Shown here: piece after piece, positions 34,121 to 42,289 of the stretch
How positions within the stretch are numbered: the first letter of the stretch is position 1
How the letters are laid out: every line of letters starts with the position of its first letter
Program-made: the position numbers and the translations under genes
Notes under the pieces: generated by a model
Database searches by the model: none
The model's input: the letters and a program-made list of their open reading frames with translations, nothing else
What the model was told of the DNA's origin: nothing
Assembly: GCA_905339235.1 (NCBI GenBank)
Contig: CAJPFG010000009.1
Coordinates: forward strand, 122,029-186,028
Reading direction: 5' to 3'
Source of the DNA: Phycisphaerales bacterium
GTDB taxonomy: Bacteria; Planctomycetota; Phycisphaerae; Phycisphaerales; UBA1924
DNA length: 64,000 bases

Positions 34121-34909
34121 ATCCGAAGCGGCCGGGGGCGGGCCCCTCCCCTCAAACTCGTCCGCGTCGGGCCGCGGGAGCCGGAATCGCTTCAGCAGCC
34201 CGCGAAGGTCGGCGGGCCACGCCGCACGCACATCAACTCTGGCCCCGGTTCGTGGGTGCGAAAAGGCAATCCGGTGCGCGTGCAGCGCCAGGCGGGGCGC
34301 CGCCTCCCGAACAGCCCGTGGACCATAGAGGTCATCACCCAGGATCGGGCAACCGATCGACTCCAGGTGGACGCGCACCTGATGCAATCGCCCGGTAATG
34401 GTCCGGCACTCGACCACCGCCGCGTTCGCGGAGGCCGAGAGCACCCTGTACGCCGTCAGCGCCGGCTTCCCGTTCGAGGCCACCCGTGCCAGTTTCTTCT
34501 TCCGCGGATCGTCGCCCGCGCGCCCCTCGTACTCCAGAAGCGACCCGCGAATCACGCCTTTGGAGCGCTTGGGAGCCTGCCGCACCACCGCCCAGTAGTA
34601 CTTCTCCACTTCCCGCTTCTCGAACGCGGCCCGAAGCGCGTCATACGACCGCACGCTGAGCGCGGCGATCACCAGCCCGCTGGTCTCCCGATCCAGCCGG
34701 TGCAGCAGCCCGAAATCCCGCGACTTCCCGATGTTCTGCAACTTCGCGCCCGCCCGCGCGAAAAGCCCGTTGAGCAGCGAATCGTCCTCGTGCCCCAGGC
34801 CCGGCACGGTGACCACCCCCGCGGGCTTCACCACCACCAGCACGTCCTCATCCTCGTAGCGGACCTTGAACGTGATCCGGTCGTTGGGCTGAATAGTCAG
34901 ATTCGCCAT
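34061..34909 (-). CDS. RluA-family pseudouridine synthase
   Basis: A 282-residue rRNA or tRNA pseudouridine synthase. YEDEDVLVVVKPAGVVTVPG opens the catalytic domain and LLHRLDRETSGLVIAAL carries the catalytic Asp. ITGRLHQVRVHLESIGCPILGDDLYG completes the family signature. There is no N-terminal S4 domain, so it is nearer to RluA/RluC-like or TruC-like members than to RluD. The exact target uridine is not predictable. The ATG giving MANLTIQP is used. Confidence 0.92.
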   Translation of the reverse strand: MANLTIQPNDRITFKVRYEDEDVLVVVKPAGVVTVPGLGHEDDSLLNGLFARAGAKLQNIGKSRDFGLLHRLDRETSGLVIAALSVRSYDALRAAFEKREVEKYYWAVVRQAPKRSKGVIRGSLLEYEGRAGDDPRKKKLARVASNGKPALTAYRVLSASANAAVVECRTITGRLHQVRVHLESIGCPILGDDLYGPRAVREAAPRLALHAHRIAFSHPRTGARVDVRAAWPADLRGLLKRFRLPRPDADEFEGRGPPPAASDSGIERGHEVNDDAVGDEDA

Positions 34910-34934
34910 CTTGCTCCCGTCACCCGGTCCGGCG

Positions 34935-35744
34935 TCACGCACCGGCCGCGCCCGGCGCGGCCGCGCACGCCGCGTGATCCACATACCAGCGCAACTCCCC
35001 GCCCGTGGGCGCCAATGCGAGCGCTCCCAGCGATTCCCGTCGCTCCCGCGACCGGTGCACGTTAGTCTCGATCCTCGCGACGGCGTCCTTGCGTTCCGCG
35101 CCCCCCGCATACACGCTCACCAGCCGCGACACGTTTATGAACGCCGCAGACATTCCCACCACGCCGGGACGGCCCATGCCGGCGCCGCGGCTGACGCACA
35201 GCGAGTCCGCCGACTCCTCGCACGGCCACTGCAAGTCTCCTGCGCTCCCGTCGGCCTCGAGGCTCAGCAGCACCACGTCCAGACGGTCGTGCCCCTTGGT
35301 TCGCCACCCCAGGTGCTCGCGGAGCGCCCTGGCGTAACGCTCCGCCCCGTCCGGCGTGTCCGCGTCGATCCCGTGAGCCTGTTCCTCGGGGATGCCCGAT
35401 TGCTCGACGATCATGTCCCGGATCATCGGCCACGCCCGGCGCGGGTCCTCCGGCGGCACGTGCCGCTCCGCGACCAGCCACAACCGCGTTCGCGACCATG
35501 GAAACTCCCGGTATCCCGGGTCGTACAGCAGTCGCCGCAACACCGGCTCGAGAGCGCTGTCACCCGCCACGGCAAACTGAAAATCGCCGAACACCCGCAC
35601 ACAGTTCCCCGCGTGGATAAATAAATCGGCCAGCAGCGCGTCGATCAGACCGTCCCCGTCCTCGCGAACTACCACTTCCCCTCGCAGCCGCGGCTTGCGC
35701 GGGCGGAACGGCGTGGTCAGTTCAAAGGGCGGGCCGTCGGCCAT
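34935..35744 (-). CDS. 6-phosphogluconolactonase-like protein with degraded active site
   Basis: A 269-residue homologue of 6-phosphogluconolactonase/glucosamine-6-phosphate deaminase. The fold is recognisable: residues 84-98 (SRTRLWLVAERHVPP) match the strand and loop that normally read D-E-R-x-V-P, and 155-174 match the stretch that normally reads G-x-G-x-D-G-H-T-A-S-L-F-P. Here those are AER and LSLEADGSAGDLQWP, so the catalytic His and several phosphate-binding residues are lost. It is probably not an active lactonase. GTG at 35780 is an alternative start. It is 25 nt upstream of the pseudouridine synthase gene. Confidence 0.75.
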   Translation of the reverse strand: MADGPPFELTTPFRPRKPRLRGEVVVREDGDGLIDALLADLFIHAGNCVRVFGDFQFAVAGDSALEPVLRRLLYDPGYREFPWSRTRLWLVAERHVPPEDPRRAWPMIRDMIVEQSGIPEEQAHGIDADTPDGAERYARALREHLGWRTKGHDRLDVVLLSLEADGSAGDLQWPCEESADSLCVSRGAGMGRPGVVGMSAAFINVSRLVSVYAGGAERKDAVARIETNVHRSRERRESLGALALAPTGGELRWYVDHAACAAAPGAAGA

Positions 35745-35827
35745 TCCTTGATTCTCCGCAGGCAAATCCACTCGGACCACCCCGTGAGAGCAAAGGTTTC
35801 AGCCTCTCACCTTCGTACCCTCCGTCG

Positions 35828-36892
35828 ATGCACAACGCCTATCGCATCCTCGACGCGAACCTGAACCGGGCCCGGGAGGCCGCGCGGGTTCTCGAAGACC
35901 TTGCCCGTTTCGTGCTCAATCGGGCCGACCTCTGCGAAAACGCGAAACTGATCCGCCACGACCTCGCGGCCGCCGCGCGATGCCTCGATCCGCACCGGCT
36001 CGTCGCATCCCGCGATACCGGGCGCGATGTTGGAACAACGATCTCGACACCCGCGGAATACCGCCGCGATTCCACCCTCGACCTCATCCGGGCGAATGCC
36101 GCCCGTCTGAGCGAAGCCCTCCGGACTATCGAGGAAACCGCGAAAAGCCTGGGAGCCGCCGGTGCCGAGCACGTTGGTCGCCCCATCGAGTCGATCCGCT
36201 ATCGCGCCTACACCCTCGAAAAAGACCTGCTTCTGGCGTTCGGTGCGGCCTCGCGACGGCAATGGCGCTTGTGCGTGATTCTCACCGAATGTCTCTGCCG
36301 CGGACCTTGGCTCGACATCGCCCGCGCGGCCATGGACGGCGGGGCCGACTGCCTTCAACTGCGTGAGAAGAACCTCGACTCTCGCGAACTCCTCGATCGC
36401 GCCGAGGTTCTGGTTTCGATCGCGCACCCACGCGCCGTGAGCGTCGTCATCAACGACCGGCCCGACATAGCGCTGCTCACCGGTGCGGACGGCGTCCATG
36501 TGGGCCAGACCGACATGGAAGTCCACGATGCCCGCCGCATCGTCGGTGGATTGCTGATCGGCGTTTCCACCGAGAACCCCGACCAGGCACGGCGGGCCCG
36601 ACTGGATGGCGCGGACTACTGCGGGCTGGGACCGATGTTCGCAACCACCACGAAAGAAAAGCCGCGATTGGCCGGTCCCGGCTACGTCCGCGCCTACCTG
36701 GCCGACCCGTCACTCGGGGACCTGCCTCACCTCGCGATCGGTGGTATCAACTCCGGCAACATCCGCGACCTGGCCGCCGCCGGGTGCATGGGAGTCGCCG
36801 TGTCCTCGGCCGTGTGCGCATCCGACGACCCCGCACGGGAATGTGCCCGCCTCGTGGAGGCGCTGGGCGGCCGCGGCGTCGGTCGTCACTGA
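35828..36892 (+). CDS. thiE: ThiD2-ThiE fusion, thiamine phosphate synthase
   Basis: A 354-residue bifunctional-looking protein. Residues 1-140 (RILDANLNRAREAARVLEDLARFVL; KLIRHDLA) match the ThiD2 family, shown elsewhere to be a hydroxymethylpyrimidine phosphate kinase. Residues 145-350 are thiamine phosphate synthase: DCLQLREKN, VVINDRPDIALL, GVHVGQTD, YCGLGPMFATTTKE and LAIGGINSGNI. Together they would phosphorylate HMP-P and join it to the thiazole phosphate. It stands alone, divergent from the lactonase-like gene by about 80 nt. The ATG gives the normal ThiD2 N-terminus. Confidence 0.93.
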   Translation: MHNAYRILDANLNRAREAARVLEDLARFVLNRADLCENAKLIRHDLAAAARCLDPHRLVASRDTGRDVGTTISTPAEYRRDSTLDLIRANAARLSEALRTIEETAKSLGAAGAEHVGRPIESIRYRAYTLEKDLLLAFGAASRRQWRLCVILTECLCRGPWLDIARAAMDGGADCLQLREKNLDSRELLDRAEVLVSIAHPRAVSVVINDRPDIALLTGADGVHVGQTDMEVHDARRIVGGLLIGVSTENPDQARRARLDGADYCGLGPMFATTTKEKPRLAGPGYVRAYLADPSLGDLPHLAIGGINSGNIRDLAAAGCMGVAVSSAVCASDDPARECARLVEALGGRGVGRH

Positions 36893-36894
36893 CG

Positions 36895-38337
36895 TCACTG
36901 AGGCAGCAGGTCGATCAGGTTCGCGACCGATCCGCTCATCATCCCGAAGGTTGAGAAGCCGCCACCGATGCTCCCATCCCAGTGCTCCAGGCTGGTCACG
37001 ATCGGCGAGGAGCCCGCGATCCGCACGCCGTAGTACGAACTCGCTCCGTGATTGACGATTTCCGCCACCTCATGCACCGTCACATTCTCGAATCCGAGGC
37101 TCTCGATACTCATGTTGATCGTGAAGGTGGTTCCATCTAGGAAGTAGAAAATCATCGAGACATCAACGACATCGGCGGTGGGATTAAACAGGTAGATGTC
37201 CTCCTGCACCCGCCCTCCGGCGCGATTGCGGCTCATGAATCCCTCGCCAAAGTCCCAAACGGTCGCTCCGAACACCTGGGCGTTTACACCCGTGCCGTCC
37301 TGCCCCTGGTAAATGGCCCCCATGACCGTGATCGGCACCGGGCTGCGGTAGAGCACTCCGTATTCGGTTCCCTGCGGCAGCCCCTGATCACGAACCGCGA
37401 AAGTCGCGCGGGAATGAGGGTTCACCAGGACGACCCGATCCGATGGTTGCGGGTCCGGCCCCGGCGTATTGGTGAAGAAACTCAAGTTGACCACCGCCAG
37501 GATGTCGCCGGTGTTGAGGAACGAAATGAACGAGTCAGCCTGAAAATGCGTGGGATTTCCCGGCCCCTCGCCGTTGGTGTCGTAGAACGAGTCGTCGTAG
37601 TCAATGGAGGTGATCACCCCCGCCGTCTGCCCGCCGCCCGGAGTCCCCAGCAGCCCGTACCCGCGCTGCGTCTGAAGTTCGTAATGAGACTGCGACGCGA
37701 CGACCGGCTGGTCCGCGACCACGGTGGCGGCGAACACACCCGTCGGCATTCCCGGGATGTCCTCGATGCTCCACCCCGCGCGGCGTTCGGGGCTGACCGT
37801 CAGCGAGCGCTGCATGATCTCCCCGTCGGTTCCGTAGAGAGTCAGCGTCACGTTGGTCGCAACCGCGTTGGGATTGAAAACCAGGATGTAGTCGCGAGAG
37901 AGAGCGCTGCTCTTCAGGCCGTCCGCGAACGACCACCGCAAGTTCGTCGTGGTCGTGAACGACTCGCCCACCGCCGTCCCGAAGTCGTAGTGGCTCAGCG
38001 TCGCGGACACCGGCAACGAGGAGCGAAGGATCAGCGCGTAGGGGACGCTCTTCCGAACCAGGGTATCGTCGGGACGCGTGGTCTCGCAGATCGTCACGCC
38101 GTCGCGCGAGTTGGGGGGCAGTTCCCCGGCGTAGATCAGTTGATCTCTCTCTCCCCACTCGTACCGGGCGTGCAGTTCGAACTTGACCTGCGCTGCGTTA
38201 GGGTTGGTAATCGGGACGTACTCGTTGATGTTGTCCGCCGCGAATCCTTCGGGGAAGTATGCCACAAACGGCAGCACCGAGCCGTCCAGAACGGTCCTGG
38301 ACTCCAGCGACTCAAACACGACTTCACGCAGGCGCAT
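36895..38337 (-). CDS. Secreted beta-rich surface protein with ESLESRTVLDG N-terminal motif
   Basis: A 480-residue protein. The first 20 residues (MRLREVVFESLESRTVLDGS) resemble the planctomycete export motif of the L-E-x-R-x-L-L type, with Leu11, Glu12, Arg14 and Leu17. There is no classical Sec signal peptide. The rest is a beta-rich, Thr/Val/Gly-rich sequence with repeated segments such as DYILVFNPNAVATNVTLTLYG, ILAVVNLSFFTNT and DIYLFNPTADVVDVSMIFYF. These look like successive beta-sandwich domains that start with N-P-x-A/T. Probably cell-surface or extracellular. I do not recognise a catalytic motif. Confidence 0.8.
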   Translation of the reverse strand: MRLREVVFESLESRTVLDGSVLPFVAYFPEGFAADNINEYVPITNPNAAQVKFELHARYEWGERDQLIYAGELPPNSRDGVTICETTRPDDTLVRKSVPYALILRSSLPVSATLSHYDFGTAVGESFTTTTNLRWSFADGLKSSALSRDYILVFNPNAVATNVTLTLYGTDGEIMQRSLTVSPERRAGWSIEDIPGMPTGVFAATVVADQPVVASQSHYELQTQRGYGLLGTPGGGQTAGVITSIDYDDSFYDTNGEGPGNPTHFQADSFISFLNTGDILAVVNLSFFTNTPGPDPQPSDRVVLVNPHSRATFAVRDQGLPQGTEYGVLYRSPVPITVMGAIYQGQDGTGVNAQVFGATVWDFGEGFMSRNRAGGRVQEDIYLFNPTADVVDVSMIFYFLDGTTFTINMSIESLGFENVTVHEVAEIVNHGASSYYGVRIAGSSPIVTSLEHWDGSIGGGFSTFGMMSGSVANLIDLLPQ

Positions 38338-38459
38338 GATTTCCTCCACAAATCTCAAACTCGTGCCGTTCGGGGTTCCACCATCAATCCGGCCCGCAGG
38401 CCGTCCGGTTCCCCGCCTGACAGTATCCGAATCGTACCATCCGCGTAAACTGGTCGCCG

Positions 38460-39680
38460 ATGCCCTATACGTTCCACCGCCGGACCCTTCCCAATGGCCT
38501 CACCGTCATCGCCGAGGTTTCGCCCTCCGCCCACACGGCCGCAGCGGGCTTCTTCGTGAAGACCGGAGCCCGCGACGAGTCCGGCGAGGTCATGGGCGTC
38601 AGCCATTTCCTCGAGCACATGATGTTCAAGGGCACCGAGGGTCTCACCGCCGAGGAACTGAACCGCGCGTTCGACGAGATCGGGGCCCGAAACAACGCTT
38701 TCACGTCCAACGAAATGACCTGCTTCTACGCCCACTCACTCCCCGAGCACCTTCCCCGCACCATCGAACTGCTCTCGCGCATGATGCGGCCCTCGCTCAA
38801 CCAGTCCGATTTCGATACCGAGAAGGGCGTGATCCTCGAGGAGATCGCCATGTACAAGGACAATCCGTTTTTCGTCCTGTACGAGGCATCCATCGAGAAG
38901 CACTTCGGCGCGCACCCCCTCTCGCACCGCGTGCTGGGCACTACCGAGTCCATCACCGCCCTTCGCTCCGATCAGATGCGAGGCTACTTCAACAACCGTT
39001 ACTCCGCCGACAACACCATCCTCGCTCTCTCCGGCCGCCTGGATTTCGACGCGGTGTGCGACCAGGTCGGGGCCCTCTGCGGTACGTGGACTCCCACCTG
39101 CGTCTCGCGCGACAACTCCCCCCCACCCCTCGCAGGCGGTGAGTTCATCCTCCAAAACGAAAAGGTCACGCGCGCGTATCTCCTCGCCATGTGCCCCGCC
39201 CCGGCGGTGGACGACGACCGCCGTTACGCCGCGGCCTTGCTCGCGCAGGTCCTGGGCGCTCCCGACAACAGCCGCCTCCACTGGGCGCTCATCGAGCCCG
39301 GCATCGCCGAAGAGTGCCAGGCCTCCTTCGATCCTCATGACGGCTTCGGCGAGTTCTTCGTCTTCGCTTCCGGCGAACCCGCGCGGCTGGACGAAATCTG
39401 GTCGATCATCCGGCGCGAACTCGCCAACCTGATCGCCTCCCTCGCTCAGGACGACCTCGAACGCCTCCGCAACAAACTCATCACCGGCGCCACCGTCGGC
39501 GGCGAACGCCCGCAGGACCGGATGCACCGCCTGGGCCGCTTGTGGACCTACCTGAGCCGCTATTCCTCGCTCGAAGAAGAACTCGACCGCCTCGCCGCCG
39601 TCACGCTTGACGACCTTCGCGCCGTTCACGACGCATTCCCGCTCAAGCCCGTCACCGTCGGCAGGCTCCTCCCCGCGTGA
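38460..39680 (+). CDS. M16-family zinc metallopeptidase
   Basis: A 406-residue peptidase of the pitrilysin/MPP-beta type. The inverted zinc motif HFLEH (His49, Glu52, His53) lies in GVSHFLEHMMFKGT, followed by NAFTSNEMTCFYAH-type substrate-contact region and LEEIAMYKD with the third metal ligand. The C-terminal half is the second, non-catalytic M16 domain. No signal peptide is seen, so it is probably cytoplasmic or exported by another route. It is divergent from the surface-protein gene. Confidence 0.93.
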   Translation: MPYTFHRRTLPNGLTVIAEVSPSAHTAAAGFFVKTGARDESGEVMGVSHFLEHMMFKGTEGLTAEELNRAFDEIGARNNAFTSNEMTCFYAHSLPEHLPRTIELLSRMMRPSLNQSDFDTEKGVILEEIAMYKDNPFFVLYEASIEKHFGAHPLSHRVLGTTESITALRSDQMRGYFNNRYSADNTILALSGRLDFDAVCDQVGALCGTWTPTCVSRDNSPPPLAGGEFILQNEKVTRAYLLAMCPAPAVDDDRRYAAALLAQVLGAPDNSRLHWALIEPGIAEECQASFDPHDGFGEFFVFASGEPARLDEIWSIIRRELANLIASLAQDDLERLRNKLITGATVGGERPQDRMHRLGRLWTYLSRYSSLEEELDRLAAVTLDDLRAVHDAFPLKPVTVGRLLPA

Positions 39681-39686
39681 GTCGCG

Positions 39687-40412
39687 CTACGACCCCAGCA
39701 GCCGCGCAAAGGTCGGCGGATTCACCCCGAAGACCTCGCGAAAGTACATCGCCAGCAGTTTCGTCGCCCGTTCCACCGTGCCCTCGACCGCATCCGGCCA
39801 CCCCTCGCCGACTCGCAGCATCTCCACCGTCTCCCGCCGAACGCGCCACACGGGCCCGTCGGAAGTCGCCCCATCCGCCGTTACGCCTCCCAGCCGCGGC
39901 ACAAACGAGTACACATCCGCCTGCTTCAACGGCTCTCCGCTGACGAGGTCCACCGTCAACTCCGGCCGATGCCCGGTTTGGGTCAACGCGGCCCACAGCA
40001 CGCTCAACAAGCCCCTGGCCTCCCTCTCCCCGCCTCCCAAGTCGCGCAATGCCGCGACCAGAGCGTCGTACAACGCTTCGTGCGGGTCATGGCCCTCCAC
40101 CGCGTGCTGAACCACATCCAGCATCGTCATGCCGGTGTGAAATGACTCCAGCGATCTTCGCGCCGCCGGGAAAACCTCCGCAAGGTCCCACGAAGCCAGG
40201 ATCGACATGGTCCCGCCGGTTTTCAGGCTCACGACCAGGTCCCCGCGCGTCATGACTTCCAGCCCGCCGGAAAACCTGGCGTTCTCCCGCTTCGACCCCT
40301 TGGCCACGCACCGGACCATGCCGTTCCCGCGCGTGAAAATCGACACCGTCTGGCTGGTCTCCGACCAGTCCCAATGCCTCACGCACACGCCCTCGTCCTG
40401 AGTCAACGCCAC
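39687..40412 (-). CDS. recO: DNA repair protein RecO
   Basis: RecO (241 aa) loads RecA onto SSB-coated DNA together with RecR. The OB-fold N-terminus (ALTQDEGVCVRHWDWSETSQTV; IFTRGNGMVRCVAKGSKREN) and the helical C-terminal part are recognisable. The zinc-binding Cys cluster present in some RecO proteins is absent. The start is GTG; longer readings are unsupported. It is convergent with the M16 gene (6 nt apart). Confidence 0.88.
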   Translation of the reverse strand: MALTQDEGVCVRHWDWSETSQTVSIFTRGNGMVRCVAKGSKRENARFSGGLEVMTRGDLVVSLKTGGTMSILASWDLAEVFPAARRSLESFHTGMTMLDVVQHAVEGHDPHEALYDALVAALRDLGGGEREARGLLSVLWAALTQTGHRPELTVDLVSGEPLKQADVYSFVPRLGGVTADGATSDGPVWRVRRETVEMLRVGEGWPDAVEGTVERATKLLAMYFREVFGVNPPTFARLLGS

Positions 40413-40473
40413 GCGAGAGCGTATCGGTCGTCGTGGCACTTGGCACCGCCGCCCACGCTCCGTACCCTCTCGC

Positions 40474-40905
40474 GTGCGTTTTTCTTTCGTCGATCGCGTT
40501 CTCGAGCAATCGCCCGACCGCATCGTGACTCTGAAACAGGTCACCTCGGCCGAGGAATACCTTCAGGACCACTTTCCCACCTTCCCGGTCCTTCCCGGGG
40601 TGTTCATGCTGGAATCCATGGTTCAGGCCGCGCGACTCGTCGCCGAGGCCCGCGGCCTGCCCCGTCTGGTGCTCGGAAAAGTGCGGGCGTTGAAGTACGG
40701 CCGATTCGTCAAGCCCGGCGCGACCCTCCGCGTTGAAGTTTCGCTCGCTAAGACGCTGGACGACGGCTCGCTGGACTTCAAGGGCGAGGCCCTGCTCCTC
40801 GAGCCGGGGACCTCCATCGCCGAACCTCCGGTGGCCGTGTCGGGCCGTTTCCTGCTGCGGCCGATTCGCCCCTGTCGTGATTTCGCCGCACTTCCGCCGC
40901 AGTAA
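40474..40905 (+). CDS. FabZ-like 3-hydroxyacyl-ACP dehydratase (first copy)
   Basis: A 143-residue hot-dog-fold dehydratase. DHFPTFPVLPGVFMLESMVQ carries the active His and Glu. It would dehydrate 3-hydroxyacyl-ACP in fatty-acid or related synthesis. It is the first of three same-strand genes: this one, an ACP and a second, divergent FabZ-like protein. Together they look like a small specialised acyl-chain module. The start ATG gives the usual N-terminus (MRFSFVDRV). Confidence 0.88.
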   Translation: MRFSFVDRVLEQSPDRIVTLKQVTSAEEYLQDHFPTFPVLPGVFMLESMVQAARLVAEARGLPRLVLGKVRALKYGRFVKPGATLRVEVSLAKTLDDGSLDFKGEALLLEPGTSIAEPPVAVSGRFLLRPIRPCRDFAALPPQ

Positions 40906-40980
40906 GCCGCTACCATTGCCCCCATCGAATCCGGCGCGGCGAGCATGCGTCCGCCCGCCCCCCTGCGAGGCCCTCACCCA

Positions 40981-41367
40981 ATGACACGAGACGAAATCTT
41001 CACGAAAGTTCAGGCATTGCTGGTTGATGCGCTCGCGGTCGATGAAGAAGAGGTCAAGCCCGAATCGATCCTGACCAAGGACCTTGGCGCCGAATCCATC
41101 GACTTTCTCGACATCGTCTTCAAACTCGAGCAGACCTTCGGCATCAAGATCCCCCAGGGCGAACTCTTCCCCGACAACGTCGCCAGCGACCCCGAGTACG
41201 TCCAGAACGGCAGGGTCACGCCCAAGGGCGTCGCCGCGATCAAGGCCCGCATGCCCCACATCGACTTCTCCGCCTGGGAGGCCGACCCACAGTTGATGAA
41301 AGTCGGCGAACTGTTCAAGGTCGAAACACTCGTGAAGTACGTCGAGGCCAAACTGGCCGCGAAATGA
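40981..41367 (+). CDS. Acyl carrier protein, extended
   Basis: A 128-residue acyl carrier protein. The phosphopantetheine attachment site is the Ser in LGAESIDFLDIVFKLEQ. A typical ACP has about 78 residues; this one has an insertion of about 45 residues (PDNVASDPEYVQNG onward) between the second and last helices. The form is known from planctomycete-type acyl modules. It is flanked by two FabZ-like genes, which are its probable partners. The ATG giving MTRDEIF is used. Confidence 0.85.
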   Translation: MTRDEIFTKVQALLVDALAVDEEEVKPESILTKDLGAESIDFLDIVFKLEQTFGIKIPQGELFPDNVASDPEYVQNGRVTPKGVAAIKARMPHIDFSAWEADPQLMKVGELFKVETLVKYVEAKLAAK

Positions 41368-41380
41368 TGAGGCGACGCGC

Positions 41381-41908
41381 ATGCGCTGGCTCTGGATCGA
41401 CCGCATCGTCGAACTTGTCCCTCGCACGCGAATCGTCACGATCAAGAACGTCTCGCTTGCGGAAGAGCACCTTCACGATCACTTCGCCGCGTCCGGCGGC
41501 CTGCCCCCGATTCCGCTCATGCCCGCCTGCCTGATCGTCGAAGGCATGGCCCAATCCGCCGGAATCCTCGTCGGTCACTCCGAGGGGTTCCGCGAGAAGG
41601 TCGCGCTCGCCAAGGTGAGCCGCGCCGAACTCGAGGCCGACGTCACACCCGGCCTCACCATCCGCTACACCGCGTCGATCCAGCAGATGGACCGCGTCGG
41701 CGCCTCGACCACCGGAACCGTCGAGGTCATCGACCCCAACCGGCCCGGCAGCGCCCGCCAGATCGGCGCCATCGACCTGATGTTCAGCCACCTCGACAAC
41801 AACATGGCCGGCATGGAGTTTCCCGAGCACAACTTCGTCTTCGGCGAGTCGTTCAAAATGGTCCTGCGGATGAGCGGCATCGCCGCGGACCCCGCACCAG
41901 GCCCATAG
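41381..41908 (+). CDS. FabZ-like dehydratase or hot-dog protein (second copy)
   Basis: A 175-residue hot-dog-fold protein related to FabZ/FabA. The active-site region reads EEHLHDHFAASGGLPPIPLMPACLIVEGMAQ-like: the HF pair and the E after the proline-rich loop are kept, but the loop is longer than in FabZ. It follows the ACP gene by 13 nt and is the third gene of the module. It may handle a different chain length or 3-hydroxyacyl substrate. Confidence 0.8.
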   Translation: MRWLWIDRIVELVPRTRIVTIKNVSLAEEHLHDHFAASGGLPPIPLMPACLIVEGMAQSAGILVGHSEGFREKVALAKVSRAELEADVTPGLTIRYTASIQQMDRVGASTTGTVEVIDPNRPGSARQIGAIDLMFSHLDNNMAGMEFPEHNFVFGESFKMVLRMSGIAADPAPGP

Positions 41909-41914
41909 CCCGCG

Positions 41915-42289
41915 TCATTCCCACGCGTGCGTCCACGCCAGCACCTGCACGATCCCGTAACCGACAGGGAACGCCGAAAGCACGATCGCCGCGAACGCCA
42001 GTCGCCGCCCGGCGGCCTGGCTCTTTCGCCCCGCCAACTCGCAGATCGCCACCACCAGCACGACGGTGGTGTATTTCAGGAAGATAAGCCCCCAGTGCTC
42101 GAAGTGCTCGATGAAGTGCCGCGCTACCGCATTCACCTCGCTGCCGCCCAACTTCCAGACAATCGCGTACGTCATGATGATGTCGAGCGAGGAAGCGAAG
42201 AGGTACCACACGTACAGCCGCGGATACAGCACATGCGCCCGATGGGCCGGAACGCTCTCGACCGCCGCGATTTCACCTTCGGGTTTCAT
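41915..42289 (-). CDS. DUF5658-like small membrane protein
   Basis: A 124-residue membrane protein with about three hydrophobic helices (RLYVWYLFASSLDIIMTYAIVW; LIFLKYTTVVLVVAICELAG; LAFAAIVLSAFPVGYGIVQVLA). The first helix pair with the motif LDIIMTYAIVW-x-x-G-G-S-E-x-N resembles the DUF5658 family. The function is unknown. Its ATG overlaps the aroDE stop as ATGA, so the two are translationally coupled. Confidence 0.7.
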   Translation of the reverse strand: MKPEGEIAAVESVPAHRAHVLYPRLYVWYLFASSLDIIMTYAIVWKLGGSEVNAVARHFIEHFEHWGLIFLKYTTVVLVVAICELAGRKSQAAGRRLAFAAIVLSAFPVGYGIVQVLAWTHAWE

